Assembly (NCBI RefSeq): GCF_010731595.1 | Contig: NZ_AP022582.1 | Location: forward strand, 4,030,001-4,094,000 | Source of the DNA: Mycobacterium seoulense | GTDB lineage: Bacteria; Actinomycetota; Actinomycetes; Mycobacteriales; Mycobacteriaceae | DNA: 64,000 nt | Direction of reading: 5' to 3' | Part shown: positions 1 through 7,648 of the stretch, piece after piece | How the letters are laid out: the number at the start of each line of letters is the position of its first letter | Numbering within the stretch: position 1 is the first letter of the stretch | Position numbers and translations under genes: made by a program | Notes under the pieces: generated by a model | Databases searched by the model: none | Seen by the model: only the letters and a program-made list of their open reading frames with translations | What the model was told of the DNA's origin: nothing

Positions 1-1
1 C

Positions 2-1219
2 GATGAGCGGCTGCCGCAGTGGTATCGGCCGAACCCGGGCCGGGCAAGTGATCTCGCCTTCGTGTTCTTCAGCACGACGGGAGGGCGCCGGGTGGTCAAG
101 GAGGTCACCAATCATCGGTGGGCGCTGTCGGCCTACGGCACGGCCACTGCCGCCGCGCTCGGCCGCGGTGACACGATCTATTGCCTGACGCCGCTGCACC
201 ATCCCTCGGGTCTGATGGTCGGCCTCGGCGGCGCGATCGCCAGCGGGTCGCGCATCGCCTTGACCCGGGGTGTCGACCCAACCCGGTTCGCCGACGAGGT
301 CCACCGCTACGGGGTCACGGTGGTGACCTACACCTGGGCCTTGCTGCTCGAACTGGTGGAGGCGGCGTCGCCCGAGCTTGCCGAACATCATCCGATCCGC
401 CTGTTCATCGGCGCCGGAATGCCAATCGGGCTGTGGCACAAGGTCACCGACCGATTCGCCCCGGCCCGGGTGCTGGAATTCTATGCCTCCACCGAGGGGG
501 ACGCGGTGCTGGCCAATGTCGCCGGCACGAAGACCGGGGCCAAGGGTCGGCCGCTGCCGGGCAGCACCCAGATTCGGCTCGCCGCCTACGACGCCGCGAC
601 GGGCGGGTTCACCGAGGATGAGCACGGTTTCGTACGACCCTGCGCGGACGACGAGGTGGGCGTGCTGCTAGCCAAGCCGCGCTCCGGACTCGATGCCGCA
701 CGCGTGTCGATGCGCTCGGTATTCTCAGACGGAGACACGTGGATCACCACGGACCACCTATTTCGCCGCGACAGCGACGGCGACTACTGGTTCGTCGACA
801 ACAGAAACACCGTGATCCAGTCGGTGCACGGACCGGTGTTCTGCCAGCCGATTTGCGACGCCCTCGGCGACATCACCGCGATCGACCTGGCCGTGGTCTA
901 TCCCGTTGCCACCGACACGCACGACGTCGCGGTCGCGGCCGTGACGCTTGGCAAAGACGGCGTCCTCACCGCGGCCAGCCTGACCACCGCGTTGGGCGGC
1001 CTCCCCCGGGACCAGCGTCCCGCCATCGTTCATATTGTTGACCGCATACCGCTCACGCCCTCCTACCGCCCACTGTCGACCACACTGCGAAAGGCCGGGC
1101 TGCCGAAGTCAGGAAAATCGACCTGGTACCACAACTTCACTGACGGCCACTACCGACAATCGGCCCCCGTCGGCGGCAAGCCAAGACGTCTAGCCCCAGC
1201 AACCGCGAAAAGCGAGTAG
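2..1219 (+). CDS. Acyl-CoA synthetase (AMP-binding), C-terminal part, cut by window edge
   Basis: The reading frame is open to the left edge, so the N-terminus lies outside the window. The visible part starts inside the adenylation domain: a P-loop-like 'FFSTTGGRR' region, then 'PLHHPSGLMVG', then the 'EFYASTEGDAVLANV' motif characteristic of adenylating ligases, and 'TDHLFRRDSDGDYWFVDN' as the hinge (A8-like) region. Such enzymes activate fatty acids with ATP and pass them to CoA. The body resembles the very-long-chain/FATP-like FadD branch, but the substrate cannot be told. It converges on a desaturase gene 65 bases away, which fits a lipid-modification pair. The gene could be the end of a larger fusion protein, because the N-terminus is not seen. 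Confidence 0.8.
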   Translation, partial: DERLPQWYRPNPGRASDLAFVFFSTTGGRRVVKEVTNHRWALSAYGTATAAALGRGDTIYCLTPLHHPSGLMVGLGGAIASGSRIALTRGVDPTRFADEVHRYGVTVVTYTWALLLELVEAASPELAEHHPIRLFIGAGMPIGLWHKVTDRFAPARVLEFYASTEGDAVLANVAGTKTGAKGRPLPGSTQIRLAAYDAATGGFTEDEHGFVRPCADDEVGVLLAKPRSGLDAARVSMRSVFSDGDTWITTDHLFRRDSDGDYWFVDNRNTVIQSVHGPVFCQPICDALGDITAIDLAVVYPVATDTHDVAVAAVTLGKDGVLTAASLTTALGGLPRDQRPAIVHIVDRIPLTPSYRPLSTTLRKAGLPKSGKSTWYHNFTDGHYRQSAPVGGKPRRLAPATAKSE

Positions 1220-1223
1220 GCCG

Positions 1224-1272
1224 ACCCAGCCCGGACTGGTTGAGAGTCTCAACTTGATTGACGCTCTCCCTT
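1224..1272. repeat. Short copy of a dispersed dyad-containing repeat (copy 1 of 3)
   Basis: The gap between the two convergent genes carries CCGGACTGGTTGA followed by a perfect dyad, GTTGAGA-G-TCTCAAC. The blocks GACGCT and TTCGGG follow. The same ordered blocks recur at 3361-3461 and 7503-7603. The function is unknown. It could be a transcription end, an operator or a repeat scar. Confidence 0.5.
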
Positions 1273-1284
1273 CGGGAGCAATTG

Positions 1285-2640
1285 TCAAGACCCGTCGATC
1301 GCATCTTGGGGTGCGGCCACAACGAACCGTCGATCAGGAGCTACGCGCCATCTGGGTGCGTCGTCCCATCTGGGTGCGTCGTCTTTGTCTTCGCGGATGC
1401 GCGGGTCGCGACGCCATTGGCGGACCGCTGCGATCGCTGTCTTGAGCCCGCGGCGGCGCCCTGTCGTTAGGTCGGTCCCGGCGAAACCGGGTTCCAGGCC
1501 GGTGAACATCCGCTCGCTGCGGGTCTCAGGAGCGTCGTCGGCGGTATCGCGCAAGAAGCGGTCCGGCAGCGACAGTTTGGCGATGGTCCGCCACGCCTTG
1601 CCGTACTGCATCAGGAACGAACCCGTCGTGTAGGGGAGATCGTACTTGTCGCATATTTGTCTGACCCGCACCGAGATCTCGTGCAGCCGGTTGCTGGGCA
1701 GATCGGGGTAAAGGTGATGCTCGATCTGGAGACACAGATTGCCGGTCATGAACCGCAATGCCGGCCCAGCGTGAAAGTTGGCGCTACCCAGCAACTGGCG
1801 CAGATACCACTGACCGCGTGCCTCGGCGATAACGGCGGTCGCCGCGAATTTCTCAGCGCCATCGGGAAAATGCCCGCAGAAGATCACCGCGTAAGTCCAG
1901 AGGTTGCGGATGACGTTGGCCACCACGTTGGCCTTCAGGGTCGATTGGTAGGTCGCCGCAGGCGACAGCGATGTCAGCGCCGGGAACGCGATGTAGTCCT
2001 TGACCACCTGCCTTCCAACTTTGGCGGAAAACTCACGCAATAACATGAGGGTGGCTTCGCGTTCCGAGCCGCCCTTGAACAAGTTGCTGAACTCTATGGG
2101 CTGCAAGCCAATTCCCCACTCGAATCCCAGCGCGAGGATGGTGTTGTACAGCAGGTTGCCGACGTTATACAACTCCCAGGGCTGGTCACGGGTGACTCGC
2201 AGGATGGTGTATCCCACATCGTCATCCATGCCGAGGATGTTGGTGTATTTGTGGTGCTGGAAGTTGTGGGTGAAGCGCCAGTGTTTTGCCGCTGCGGCCA
2301 TGTCCCACTCCCATGTCGAGGAGTGGATCTCGGGATCGTTCATCCAGTTCCACTGGCCGTGCATGACATTGTGACTGATTTCCATGTTCTCGATGATCTT
2401 GGCCAGACCGAGGGTCACCGTTCCCGCCCACCACGCCGGGCGTTTCGAGCTACCGGCCAGCATGAGCCGGCCAGCTAGGTCGAGGACACGTTGCGCGGCG
2501 ATGGTGCGACGGATGTAGCGTGCGTCTCGCTCGCCACGGGAATCCTCGATGTCCAGCCGGATCGCGTCCAGCTCAACGGCCAGATTCTCGATGTCGGCGT
2601 CGGACAGGTGCGCGAAGGCCGGAATATCAGTAATTGCCAT
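1285..2640 (-). CDS. Membrane fatty acid desaturase, DesA3-like
   Basis: The 451-aa protein has the three histidine clusters of membrane di-iron acyl desaturases: HNVMHG (about residues 90-95), HNFQHH (125-130) and QIEHH in the second half. Hydrophobic segments lie between them. These enzymes introduce a double bond into acyl-CoA or acyl lipids using O2 and an electron donor. It resembles M. tuberculosis DesA3 (stearoyl-CoA delta-9 desaturase) but lacks the chromosomal context of that gene, so it is probably a paralogue carried in the accessory region. The ATG is preceded by AGAGAGGA at good spacing. The C-terminal tail is longer and less conserved than usual and contains a DDAPRW duplication from an 18-bp tandem repeat. 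Confidence 0.85.
   Translation of the reverse strand: MAITDIPAFAHLSDADIENLAVELDAIRLDIEDSRGERDARYIRRTIAAQRVLDLAGRLMLAGSSKRPAWWAGTVTLGLAKIIENMEISHNVMHGQWNWMNDPEIHSSTWEWDMAAAAKHWRFTHNFQHHKYTNILGMDDDVGYTILRVTRDQPWELYNVGNLLYNTILALGFEWGIGLQPIEFSNLFKGGSEREATLMLLREFSAKVGRQVVKDYIAFPALTSLSPAATYQSTLKANVVANVIRNLWTYAVIFCGHFPDGAEKFAATAVIAEARGQWYLRQLLGSANFHAGPALRFMTGNLCLQIEHHLYPDLPSNRLHEISVRVRQICDKYDLPYTTGSFLMQYGKAWRTIAKLSLPDRFLRDTADDAPETRSERMFTGLEPGFAGTDLTTGRRRGLKTAIAAVRQWRRDPRIREDKDDAPRWDDAPRWRVAPDRRFVVAAPQDAIDGS
1348..1383. repeat. 18-bp perfect tandem duplication in the desaturase 3' end
   Basis: CCATCTGGGTGCGTCGTC occurs at 1348-1365 and again at 1366-1383 with no mismatch. On the minus strand it encodes the doubled hexapeptide DDAPRW in the desaturase tail. 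It keeps the frame, so it changes only the C-terminus. Confidence 0.95.
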
Positions 2641-2868
2641 CGTTTCCTCTCTTCAGGGCTTCTGTGTCGGGGTTGCCAGCGCTGCGACAAGCCACGACAC
2701 AACGCCTTATCGGCGCGCGAGGGCGCTACAGGGCTTGAATGCGACGAATGCTTGGGCTGGGGGCTTCAGCCGCAACCGTTCTGCGGTTCCTTCTGGATGG
2801 CGAACTCATCGCGCGAGGTCACTGCCCCGCGGCGATAAGCCGGGTAGCCGCTGAGTAGCTCTGGCCGG

Positions 2869-3048
2869 TCAGTAGTAGTGACGGCGGCCACCAACAGCGT
2901 GTCCCATCCGACCCGCGACCATCAGTATCACGCCCACAACGAGGAGGATGACCCCGATGACCAAGCAAATATGGGCGTAGGCGAAGGTGGGGACTAGGAC
3001 GGGGAGGAGGAGTCCGAGGACGATAAGGACGATTCCGAAAACGATCAT
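2869..3048 (-). CDS. Small hydrophobic membrane protein, DUF6131-like (59 aa)
   Basis: A 59-codon frame reads MIVFGIVLIVLGLLLPVL, a short linker with YAHIC, a second segment VIGVILLVVGVILMVAGR, and then a basic/aromatic tail ending GGRRHYY. The result is two membrane helices with a tight turn and a basic cytosolic end, the pattern of the small DUF6131 proteins often found beside stress genes in mycobacteria. ATG at 3046-3048; stop TGA at 2869-2871. The frame is shorter than usual gene-finder cut-offs and easily missed. No function is established. Confidence 0.75.
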   Translation of the reverse strand: MIVFGIVLIVLGLLLPVLVPTFAYAHICLVIGVILLVVGVILMVAGRMGHAVGGRRHYY

Positions 3049-3692
3049 GACGTTTACCTAGTTTCTGCGTAGATATTTGGGATTGTTGCCCGGGTCAGTG
3101 CTGAAGGCATTCATTTAGCTTGGCCCCCAGGCGATTTGAGCGTGCCTGGCCGATGGGCGGCATCTTTCGGTGCGCCACCCTGTATTCCCGGCATCATCGG
3201 CGGCACGGTTTTTTCTCGCCCGGTCGCCGGTCAAGTGGTCGACCAACCGACGCGCACGGGTTGGGTGAACGCGGAGTTGGTGGTCATCCGAGTTCCCGAG
3301 TAACAAGGGAATGACTGGACTTTGCATGTTGTCTCAACCGCAACGGTTTAGATATTGGAATGTGCGGCGCGAGCAGATGCTCATCAAGTTCAGCGGCGTA
3401 CAGCCAAACTCTCTCCGGACTGGCTGAAGTACTCAGCAACTACAACGCTACCCCTCTCGGGGACCTGCGGCTAGTAGACCGCCGAGTGCCGGTGCGAGCG
3501 CGGTGGTGACTGTCGGTACGCAGCCAGATGGTAAGGACTCGGAAGCGTTCGGCGTCGGGCGCCCGTAGCGGGCGAGCGGAGCGCTCAGTGAGCATCTCGC
3601 GAGCCACGCAGCGATATTGTCAAGACCTGTGGATGAGGTGTTTTCAGGCGATTCCGGGGCGGTCGTCCACGCGTCTTGATAATCGCTCTCGT
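3049..3692. other. Gene-poor stretch, holds repeat copy 2
   Basis: No convincing gene in 644 bases. One short plus-strand open stretch, about 3139-3302, reads PGIIGGTVFSRPVAGQVV and ends VIRVPE. It looks protein-like but has no good start or known relative. The stretch 3361-3461 is copy 2 of the dispersed repeat. Confidence 0.5.
3361..3461. repeat. Dispersed ~100-bp repeat (copy 2 of 3)
   Basis: Aligned by eye with 7503-7603, this stretch shares CGGCGCGAGC, TGCTCA, CAGCGGCG, ACAGCC, CCGGACTGG, a short dyad (GCTGA...TCAGC here), ACGCTA and TCGGG in the same order and spacing. Roughly three quarters of positions match. It does not encode an obvious peptide, and its role is unknown. Confidence 0.6.
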
Positions 3693-3878
3693 TCATATTT
3701 GGGAGATGATCTGCTGGCGCTTCGCAGTGTACTCGGCGTCGGAGATCGCGCCGGTGGCGCGTAATGTCTCCAACTCCTGGAGCCGCTGGGCGCTCGACGG
3801 TGCAGGCGGCGCAAACAGCGGCTGGGCGGCCGGTGCAGGCTGGGAGGCGGGCTCTGCGGCGGCTCGCCGGAACACTTC
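3693..3878 (-). pseudogene. SHOCT-domain C-terminus, cut off from its gene by a stop codon
   Basis: This segment continues in frame directly after the TAG at 3879-3881. It reads EVFRRAAAEPASQ, then a Pro/Ala linker, then a typical SHOCT domain (LQELETLRATGAISDAEY...) ending at TGA 3693-3695. SHOCT is a short helical C-terminal module usually joined to membrane or oligomeric proteins. On its own it could start at GTG 3873-3875, giving 60 aa, but no ribosome-binding site is visible. The simplest reading is a nonsense mutation (such as CAG to TAG) that removes the SHOCT tail from the upstream membrane protein. Confidence 0.7.
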
Positions 3879-4679
3879 CTAGACCTGTTGGGCCACCGCC
3901 GGGTTCGAGCGCAGATCGAGCCCACCATCAGTTAGCGGGATGTTGTTGGATTTGAGAATCTGCAGGATCTCCATCACCGGGCCGGCCTGTCCGCTCACGT
4001 CGTAGGTCCTGTTCTCCTCACTGACCGTGTACTTAAAGGGAACCAGGCCGTTGACCCAAGCGCTTCGCTGCCAATCAACCTCAAACTTGTTGGTAGCGGG
4101 ATCGGCAAGCACCACGAGTTTTCGGGCGGTGATGTTGGATTGCCGCATCATCGTGGCCCGCACCTTGGTCTGGCTGTCGAATGGCGTGATGCCGGGGCCC
4201 TCGATGTGCAGAGCGATCTTGACCACCGGCGCATCGTTGATCGTCGTGCCCGTTTCGCTGATACCCACGATCTGGCCGAGCGCGAGCACCCCGGACTGCG
4301 CGAGCGCGCGCGTCTTTGCCGCCGCCGCGCGGGCCTTCATCAGTGCCGGAGGGACGAACAAGACGAACAAGATGACAGTGTGCAAGCCCCACAGCACGAG
4401 GAACGGCTTTAAGAACCCCACATCGGTGAACCGGCCCCGCTCGCCGAGGCAGTAAAGGGTGTCGTTGGTGGTCGTCTCGCCGGGCTGGGAGCTGTACGAG
4501 TCGGCGACATCATAGGCGTCGGGTTGGTCGGCTGGGCAGAGAACGTGAGCGGCGAGCTTCGCCTCGCCAGGCCAGACGGCCACCGCGAGGAGAACGGTGA
4601 GCATGACGCTGCAGAAGAGCAGCCCGGCGGCTGACACGGCAATGGCCGCAGTGGGATTGACCCGTCCCCTTACCGTCAT
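3879..4679 (-). CDS. Two-helix membrane protein, N-terminal part of a split SHOCT protein
   Basis: The 266-aa product has a first membrane helix (about residues 10-35), an extracytoplasmic loop with two Cys, a second helix (about 92-112), then a soluble domain of about 140 residues. Its end, GLDLRSNPAVAQQV, is where the SHOCT part should follow. The frame meets TAG at 3879-3881 and then continues open into a SHOCT domain, so the intact gene would run from 4679 to 3693. The start ATG overlaps the stop of the upstream lipoprotein gene (ATGA), so the two are translationally coupled. The function is unknown. The truncated protein may still be made. Confidence 0.7.
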   Translation of the reverse strand: MTVRGRVNPTAAIAVSAAGLLFCSVMLTVLLAVAVWPGEAKLAAHVLCPADQPDAYDVADSYSSQPGETTTNDTLYCLGERGRFTDVGFLKPFLVLWGLHTVILFVLFVPPALMKARAAAAKTRALAQSGVLALGQIVGISETGTTINDAPVVKIALHIEGPGITPFDSQTKVRATMMRQSNITARKLVVLADPATNKFEVDWQRSAWVNGLVPFKYTVSEENRTYDVSGQAGPVMEILQILKSNNIPLTDGGLDLRSNPAVAQQV

Positions 4680-5260
4680 GCTCGCTCCAAGCTCAGCAAG
4701 TTACCGTCGGCGTCGAAGGTCGCAGTCGCCGTCGACCGCAGGCTTTTCAGATGCACGATGATCTTGGGTGTCTTCACGCCAGAGATGCTCACACTGGTGA
4801 CGTAGCCACCTTCGGTGGCGTATCTCTCGAGCGCAATGTCGACCATGCGGTTCAACTTGTTCAGCGCCACCGACTGGACACGGAACGCTTGGGATTCGAT
4901 GTCGTCGGTGGCGCTGAGTTGGACGGGCTTCGGATCGTCGAGTTTGCCGCTTCGATAGGTGTAGTCGTCGAGATTCTTCGGGTTGTGCGGATCGCGGACT
5001 CGCATCGTCACCGTCGCCGAGCTCGGCGTGATATTCATCGAGGTGATCTCGAAATCACGGGTTCCGACGCGGTCCCCGACGGTTCCGGCCGCGTCGAGCG
5101 CCAGCTGTTGGTTGAGTCCTCCGCCCCGTGATTGGATCCTGGCCTCGAGATCCTGACGCGTGATGGTCCCGATGTCGCAGCCTGTGGCGACGAGGGTGAG
5201 AACGGTCAGGGCGACAGCGGCTACCATCCGTCGTCCGGTGGTGCTTACTCGGCCGACCAT
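4676..5260 (-). CDS. Putative lipoprotein, unknown function
   Basis: The 194-aa protein begins with a basic N-terminus and a hydrophobic stretch ending in the lipobox LVATGC (Cys near residue 28), so it should be exported and lipid-anchored. The mature part is mixed alpha/beta with no motif I recognise. A TAAGAT -10 box lies 6 bases before the ATG, so the mRNA is probably leaderless. The 3' end overlaps the next gene by 4 bases (ATGA), making an operon with the split SHOCT membrane protein. The two are likely to work together at the membrane, but this is inference. Confidence 0.75.
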   Translation of the reverse strand: MVGRVSTTGRRMVAAVALTVLTLVATGCDIGTITRQDLEARIQSRGGGLNQQLALDAAGTVGDRVGTRDFEITSMNITPSSATVTMRVRDPHNPKNLDDYTYRSGKLDDPKPVQLSATDDIESQAFRVQSVALNKLNRMVDIALERYATEGGYVTSVSISGVKTPKIIVHLKSLRSTATATFDADGNLLSLERA

Positions 5261-5272
5261 CGGCCGATCTTA
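5261..5272 (-). promoter_or_regulatory. Leaderless -10 box for the lipoprotein operon
   Basis: On the minus strand TAAGAT is followed by the 6-base spacer CGGCCG and then the ATG at 5260. This is the usual geometry for a mycobacterial leaderless transcript beginning at the A of ATG. Confidence 0.5.
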
Positions 5273-5576
5273 GACTGTTCAGATACAGCAGCACCTCGCT
5301 GATCTGCAGCGACTTCCGCGGCCTACTCACGCGTGTGCACGCAGTTGACCGGCGTCTTTGCCCATGACCCATCGATCGCTCTGGCCGATGGCGTGCAGAA
5401 GTGACGGACGATCAGGAGCGCGCGGCCGGCATATGGCTTGGTTGCATACGAGCAGAGATCGAAAGTAGTTCTGTTACAGGACCATTCAAACCGGCCAGCG
5501 GGGATATTTTCACCCACGCCAACCAAAGCCGTGCCGGCGCCGGGACGATCGCGCTGACCGTGATCGCCGGACCACT
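5273..5576. other. Intergenic flank left of the IS element
   Basis: About 300 bases without a supported gene. Open frames exist on both strands, but none has a start site or recognisable motif. Confidence 0.4.
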
Positions 5577-6870
5577 TAGTGGTCGACTGCATAATTACAG
5601 TAACGTAATTCGGTCCCCCACTTCTATACGGTTACGTGAGATGGTTCCCTTGACGAAGGGAGCAGCATGCCACGAACCAGCCCGTACAGCATCACCTTGG
5701 CCGAAGCCGAGCGGACAGAACTCGAAGCCCGAGCACGTCGATATACGTCACCGTATTCGGAAGTTGTGCGGGCCCGAATCGTGCTCTACGCGGCCGAAGG
5801 CCTGGACAACGACGAGATCGCCGCACGCCTAGACACGCCGCGGTAAGTCGTTTCCAAATGGCGCAAACGCTTCTTCGATCAGCGTCTGACCGGACTGACC
5901 GATTTGCCTCGGGGAGGACGGCCCCCGAGTTTTTCCCCCTGACGTCGTGGTCGCCATCAAGGCGCTGGCCTGCGAATTCCCGGCGAAGGCCAACAAGCCC
6001 CAGCCGCTGGCTCGCTGGCAGTGCCCCGATCTGGCCCGCGCCGCTGTCGAGCAAGGCATCGCTGCCTCGATTTCGGGCACCACGATCTGGCGCTGGCTCA
6101 GCGCCGATGCGATCAAGCCCTGGCAGCACCGCTCCTGGATCTTTCCCCGCGACCCTGACTTCGGACCCAAGGCGGCCCGGGTGCTCGACCTCTACGCCCG
6201 CCGCTTCCACGGCACACCGCTGCGGCCCGATGAGTACGTCATCTCCGCCGACGAGAAGACCTCCATCCAAGCCCGCATCCGCAAGCACGCCACCACGCCC
6301 TCGACGCCGAGCCAGCCAACGCGCGTCGAGGCCGAGTACGTCCGTGGCGGCTCCCTGGCCTACCTGGCAGCCTGGGACGTGCACCGCGCCAAGGTGTTCG
6401 GCCGCTGTGAGCAGACCACCGGCATCGACCCCTTCGACCGGCTGGTCGACCAGGTCATGACCACCGAGCCCTACGCCACCGCGCGTCGAGTGTTCTGGGT
6501 GGTCGACAACGGCTCCTCCCACCGCGGACAGGCCAACATCGACCGGCTCCAGGATCGCTGGCCGAAACTGCGCCTGATCCACCTGCCCGTGCACGCGTCT
6601 TGGCTCAATCAAGTGGAGATCTACTTCTCCGTCGTGCAACGTAAAGTCGTCTCACCCAACGACTTCCACACCCTCGACGAGGTCGAGGCCCGACTGCTCG
6701 ACTTCCAGCAGTACTACGAACAGATCGCGACACCGTTCGAATGGAAATTCACCAAAGACGATCTGAACGCCCTACTCGAGCGCATCGCCGCCCACGAAGA
6801 CACCGCCCTCACGCCCGCCGCATAACGGCCCCTACGAATACGTCACCGAAATTCCGTGCCAGACCACTTA
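5577..6870 (+). mobile_element. IS630-family insertion sequence with TA target duplication
   Basis: About 1.29 kb, the usual size for the family. The left end reads TA-GTGGTCGACTGCATAATTA (TA at 5577-5578). The right end, read inward on the minus strand, gives TA-AGTGGTCTGGCACGGAATT (TA at 6869-6870). The ends form an imperfect inverted repeat of roughly 30 bp (GTGGTC, GCA, AATT, ACGTA shared in order). IS630 elements duplicate TA, which matches. The single transposase frame inside is broken, so the element is probably immobile. Confidence 0.8.
5667..6825 (+). pseudogene. IS630-family transposase, nonsense codon plus +1 frameshift
   Basis: The start at 5667 has a ribosome site (GGGAGCAG) and gives an N-terminal HTH (...NDEIAARLDTPR). 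TAA at 5844-5846 interrupts the HTH recognition helix, which resumes in frame as VVSKWRKRFFDQ. A second break lies at the T5/C5 run near 5930-5944, where frame 0 ends CCC TGA and the rest of the protein continues in the +1 frame from about 5942. The catalytic domain is intact: SADEKTSIQA, VVDNGSSHRG and NQVEIYFS supply the DDE residues. Frameshifting at CCC-TGA could be programmed, but the upstream TAA means no full protein is expected without read-through. Confidence 0.8.
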
Positions 6871-6913
6871 GTTACCTGGGCGTCAGTCCCAAGATGACCA
6901 ACTGCAAAGTGCC

Positions 6914-7029
6914 CCAACCCAGTTCGTAACACAGCTGCGGATTGCGATGGACGAGCCGTACCGCACTTTGCTGGGGTACTTGCGCCACGAGATCCGGCAC
7001 TACTGCTTCTACCGCCTGGTCGGCACTCT
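6914..7029 (+). pseudogene. Fragment of a zinc metallopeptidase (Peptidase_Mx-like)
   Basis: The plus strand reads TQLRIAMDEPYRTLLGYLRH followed by EIRHYCFYRLVGT. This is the conserved core of the putative zinc-binding metallopeptidases in which a Glu-Pro-Tyr-Arg-Thr-Leu-Leu-Gly block precedes HExxHYY. The HEIRH zinc motif survives. The N- and C-terminal parts are gone, and the frame has no start or family-like continuation after 7029. It begins just to the right of the IS630 element, so insertion and deletion probably destroyed it. Confidence 0.6.
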
Positions 7030-7127
7030 GAGGAAAAGCTCACCACGCCGGAATCCTGCCGCGGTTTCAACCCCGCCGACATTTTGTTAGCGACCTCCGG
7101 CCGGACGCCACACCAATGGTGTCTGGT

Positions 7128-7472
7128 TCATCTGACGGGCGTCAGGCCGTGGCCGTTGTCGCTGTTGTGTCGCTGGTGGACCCGGATTGTTTCGCCGCGC
7201 GTGCATCGGTTGACCTCGTCGATAAGCCGGTCGATGTGCACGAGGGGTTCACCGGTCTCGGCGAGATCCACGACGAGCAGGGTTTCCAGCGGGTATGTCG
7301 GAAAATACGGATGTCCGTGCCGGCGGAACCACATCGAGGCGGGCAACGCGTCGATCGGTTGCGAGCAGCGGCGATCAGGGCAGCCATGCCCAAGCCAGCG
7401 CAGCGCAGAACCAAGCGTAAAGACCCGTGGGGTTGGCACAGTGGGCGAGTGGGTGACGGGTGGAGCGGTCAT
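7128..7472 (-). CDS. Hypothetical protein (114 aa)
   Basis: An ATG-started frame with no recognised domain. The middle part (YPLETLLVVDLAETGEPLVH) has normal protein composition with predicted beta strand and helix, and 'LIDEVNRC' follows. It lies in the same orientation as the ANTAR genes upstream, 176 bases after the first one ends. Repeat copy 3 lies immediately 5' of it. It could be a small cytosolic protein of the accessory region. The call rests only on codon pattern and context. Confidence 0.4.
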   Translation of the reverse strand: MTAPPVTHSPTVPTPRVFTLGSALRWLGHGCPDRRCSQPIDALPASMWFRRHGHPYFPTYPLETLLVVDLAETGEPLVHIDRLIDEVNRCTRGETIRVHQRHNSDNGHGLTPVR

Positions 7473-7502
7473 GGTGATTCCCGACGTGGGTTCTCACCGA
7501 GG

Positions 7503-7603
7503 TGTTCGGCGCGAGCTACTGCTCAGCGAGGGCAGCGGCGGACAGCCGACCTCATCCCGGACTGGTTGGATTCTCAACCATCGCCGACGCTAGTCGCTTC
7601 GGG
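7503..7603. repeat. Dispersed ~100-bp repeat (copy 3 of 3)
   Basis: Counterpart of 3361-3461, with the same ordered blocks. Its dyad is GGTTG...CAACC, at 7564-7579. It lies 31 bases upstream of the ATG of the 114-aa hypothetical gene and 46 bases past the end of the ANTAR gene, a position suited to a promoter, leader or terminator. Confidence 0.6.
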
Positions 7604-7648
7604 CACCGGAAGCCACCGCGCTACGCGAATCTAAGGTGTTTAACACAC

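Noticed and set aside
2715..2810. 27-codon minus-strand peptide upstream of the desaturase
   Set aside because: Too short, no ribosome site, no coupling to the next gene.
3448..3696. 82-codon minus-strand frame after the SHOCT segment
   Set aside because: No motif and no ribosome site; it overlaps repeat copy 2 and looks like a chance frame.
5692..6639. 315-codon minus-strand frame inside the IS
   Set aside because: Antisense shadow of the transposase catalytic domain, with low-complexity Gly/Val/Arg composition.
5323..7082. Removing the IS630 element joins two minus-strand frames into one of about 150 codons
   Set aside because: The right half lies antisense to the recognisable metallopeptidase fragment and neither half has a family match. 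Long open frames are common by chance in this GC-rich DNA.
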